Source: Pseudomonadota bacterium (lineage in GTDB: Bacteria; Desulfobacterota; Desulfovibrionia; Desulfovibrionales; Desulfovibrionaceae). From it: DNA of 64,000 nt. The position numbers and the translations under genes were made by a program. The stretch lies in assembly GCA_023403845.1 (NCBI GenBank), contig JAEYDL010000033.1, positions 177,577 to 241,576 of the forward strand, given 5' to 3'. This document shows positions 62,337 to 64,000 of the stretch, one piece after another (positions within the stretch are counted from its first letter, which is position 1; every line of letters begins with the position of its first letter). The notes beneath the pieces are model-generated. The model did not search any database. It was not told the origin of the DNA and worked only from the letters and a program-made list of their open reading frames with translations.

Positions 62337-63380
62337 CTATTCTTCCTCGCTCAGGGGAGCGGAAGGGGCCGTATCGGGATCATAGGCCATGGCACCGTCG
62401 CTGTGTACGCGGGCTCTGGGCAACAGTGTCTTCACCCGATGACGCAGGGACAGCCGCTCCAGATACTGGGCGAGCTGGATTGCGGCCATCTTGGAGAAGG
62501 AACGCAGATTCGGCGGCAGCTCGCGCGGTTCCTGGCAGGCGAGGCAGAGCACGCCGCAGGTGATCTTGTTCAGTTGAATGGGGAGGCAGATGACCGACTG
62601 AAACTGGGGCATGTCCTGAATCTTGCCAAAGAGAGGCGTGCTCGGAGAACCGTCGTTACCTTCGGCATGTACGGGGACCTCGTTGCGGAAAACCCAGCTT
62701 ACAAGTCCGCCGCTGGCCAGAGAGAGGGTGGGGGCTTCGCCTCCGGAAATGAGCAGGGGCGTGTTTTCGCCTTCCAGAGTATAGGTCGTCGCGCCTTCCG
62801 CTGCGCTGGCGAACGCTACGTAGTCGAAGCCGGTTCCCTCGGCCAGAATTCGCAGAAAACGCGAGAGATAGTCCCGCCAGCCGGGATTGGCTTCCCCGAG
62901 ATCGGAAAGCTCCTCAATCTTGCCGAAGTAGCGACGAAGTTCCTCCGCGTCGCTGGCGAGTCCCGCGGAGTGGACCTGTCGCGCGATATGCCGGGCAAAG
63001 CGGTGCAGAAGCATCTGATCCGCTTCGGTAAAGGCTCTGGGTTTCACGCTGTCCACGCACAGGGCCCCGCCTTCCGGAATGTAGCAGCCCATGAACGCGG
63101 ATATGGCTTCCTCTTCTTCAGTGTTATAGTAGCCGAGGAAGGTGTGCCTCATATCAAGATTGTTGACGATGACCGGTTGCCGCTGTCTGAGAATCCAGCC
63201 CACCAGCCCCTTGCCCGGGGCTATGCTTACTTCCTGCACAAAAGGTTCTTCGTCGGACGAAGAGAGGGCGACCGTACAGTTTCCGGACTCGTCCGGGAGA
63301 AACAGGACGGCGCTGTGCGCATCAAAGGTAGTGCGGACCAGCGCCAGCAGGGTATTTTCGTTATCGTGCAGGGGTATCAT
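62337..63380 (-). CDS. Tandem GAF-domain protein
   Basis: The 347-residue soluble protein has two GAF-like domains: about residues 5-145 (FLPDESGNCTVALSSS, GKGLVGWILRQRQPVIVNN) and 170-310 (GGLVSWVFRNEVPVHA, FQSVICLPIQLNKITCGVLCLAC). No output domain is present; the C-terminus is a short charged tail. ATG 63380 has AAAGAG upstream; the frame is open to 63833 but that part lies in an AT-rich promoter-like region and has no similarity. It is the first gene of the unit with mreB. Ligand and partner are unknown. Confidence 0.75.
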   Translation of the reverse strand: MIPLHDNENTLLALVRTTFDAHSAVLFLPDESGNCTVALSSSDEEPFVQEVSIAPGKGLVGWILRQRQPVIVNNLDMRHTFLGYYNTEEEEAISAFMGCYIPEGGALCVDSVKPRAFTEADQMLLHRFARHIARQVHSAGLASDAEELRRYFGKIEELSDLGEANPGWRDYLSRFLRILAEGTGFDYVAFASAAEGATTYTLEGENTPLLISGGEAPTLSLASGGLVSWVFRNEVPVHAEGNDGSPSTPLFGKIQDMPQFQSVICLPIQLNKITCGVLCLACQEPRELPPNLRSFSKMAAIQLAQYLERLSLRHRVKTLLPRARVHSDGAMAYDPDTAPSAPLSEEE

Positions 63381-64000
63381 GAAAGTCTCTTTAAACGGAT
63401 GGTATCGGTGGTTGTCTGAAGATGGAAACCGAACCTGCGGCGGGCATGAAATCCGCCTGCCGGGGCGCGGCATAAACGCTCCTGTAGCATAGCAGGGCGA
63501 GGTAGCCCATGCAACTGTCTTTTCCTGTGATGATTTCTTATCGGGACGGATCAGGAGAAGGACGGAGCGTGCGACGTTTCGAACACTGAAAGTATAACAT
63601 GATGATTTTGTTGTATAAAGAAAAATAAAGCAAAAAAATTGCAAAAAAGGAGTTGACAGGAGGGGAGTAGAGGTGCATAAACCGTCTTCGCCGCTGCGGG
63701 ACGGAAGTTCCAGTTGCAAGAGTGCGGGTCTCCGCGGGAGACTGCTGAGCGACAAGGCGGTTGTTTTTTTGCTCTCTGAAAATAAGTTGTTGACAGGCTG
63801 CTCTGGATGGGGCAGGATAGAAAGACGCTTCAAGTTGCCTCAGGGTGGCTGAAGGGTTGGCCGCCGGGTTTGAAAAAAATCCGGACGGGTTGAAAAAACT
63901 GTTGACAAGCTGAGTGAAGCGGAATAGATTCCCGCTTCTGCGCCGCCTGAAGGGAAGCCGAAGGGCGGGGCGCTCCGAAAAAAACTTTTGGGGAACGAAA
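63381..64000. promoter_or_regulatory. Region with three tandem TTGACA promoter-like elements (probable rRNA operon upstream region)
   Basis: Three TTGACA hexamers lie on the plus strand: 63653-63658 (17 bases to CATAAA, 63676), 63790-63795 (17 bases to CAGGAT, 63813, weak), and 63902-63907 (17 bases to TAGATT, 63925-63930). Spacing between them is 137 and 112 bases. No gene follows before the window ends. Such serial strong promoters are typical of rRNA operons, but the rRNA gene itself is not in view. Confidence 0.55.

Overview
The window (about 58% GC by eye, dense, few long gaps) looks like a chromosomal core region of an anaerobic Desulfovibrionaceae-type bacterium (Desulfovibrio, Bilophila or Mailhella-like). 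The inference rests on gene content: a class I hybrid-cluster protein next to a Crp/Fnr regulator of HcpR type, a LutC plus fused LutB-LutA lactate oxidation pair, a three-gene glutamate synthase with extra ferredoxin domains, and RNase J with PSP1/RicT. No sulfate-reduction gene lies inside the window, so the assignment is inference. No prophage, transposase, integrase or CRISPR array was seen.

Layout. 1-1.9 kb: end of a CstA-type carrier and a 2-hydroxyacid dehydrogenase. 1.9-9.2 kb: a glycerol-3-phosphate regulon, with ugpQ-ugpB-ugpA-ugpE-ugpC leftward and glpK divergent. 9.2-12 kb: lactate/LUD genes. 12.1-15.3 kb: PII protein, ammonium channel, hslV, acpS. 15.3-22.3 kb: UDP-glucose dehydrogenase, then the split glutamate synthase behind an AT-rich leader with repeated operator-like motifs. 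22.3-33 kb: mostly leftward genes (DUF554, argC, DUF1844, class V aminotransferase, rlmI-like, dgkA, a glycosyltransferase, polA, a TtuA-like thiolase). 33-39 kb: hcp and its likely regulator, DUF523, tRNA-Met, a Gate-domain membrane protein, a CBS-ACT protein, an HD protein. 39-49.7 kb: ricT, metG, an MFS carrier, TetR, uppP, an HD hydrolase, rplM-rpsI, rnj. 50-64 kb: purL, polyprenyl synthetase, nhaD-like, a WbaP-like sugar transferase, secG-tpiA-rimI, a Nudix-like protein, a GAF protein with mreB, and at the right edge three tandem TTGACA promoter-like elements that look like the upstream region of an rRNA operon.

The most interesting object is at 28212-29175. A glycosyltransferase gene, AT-rich compared with its neighbours, carries an uninterrupted (CT)18 tract (29007-29042) just inside its coding region. 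The well-placed start at 29175 (good Shine-Dalgarno, 20 bp after polA) is out of frame with the catalytic domain at 18 units, and would be in frame at 16, 19 or 22. This is the structure of a phase-variable surface-glycan gene. Other envelope genes in the window (ugd, dgkA, uppP, the WbaP-like transferase, polyprenyl synthetase) fit such a role.

Second-tier observations are regulatory: a CRP/FNR-type GTGA-N6-TCAC site before hcp with the candidate regulator just downstream; two matching palindromes upstream of amtB beside a PII protein lacking Tyr51; and three copies of an ACAAAAA-type repeat before glutamate synthase. Several unassigned small ORFs are listed with low confidence.
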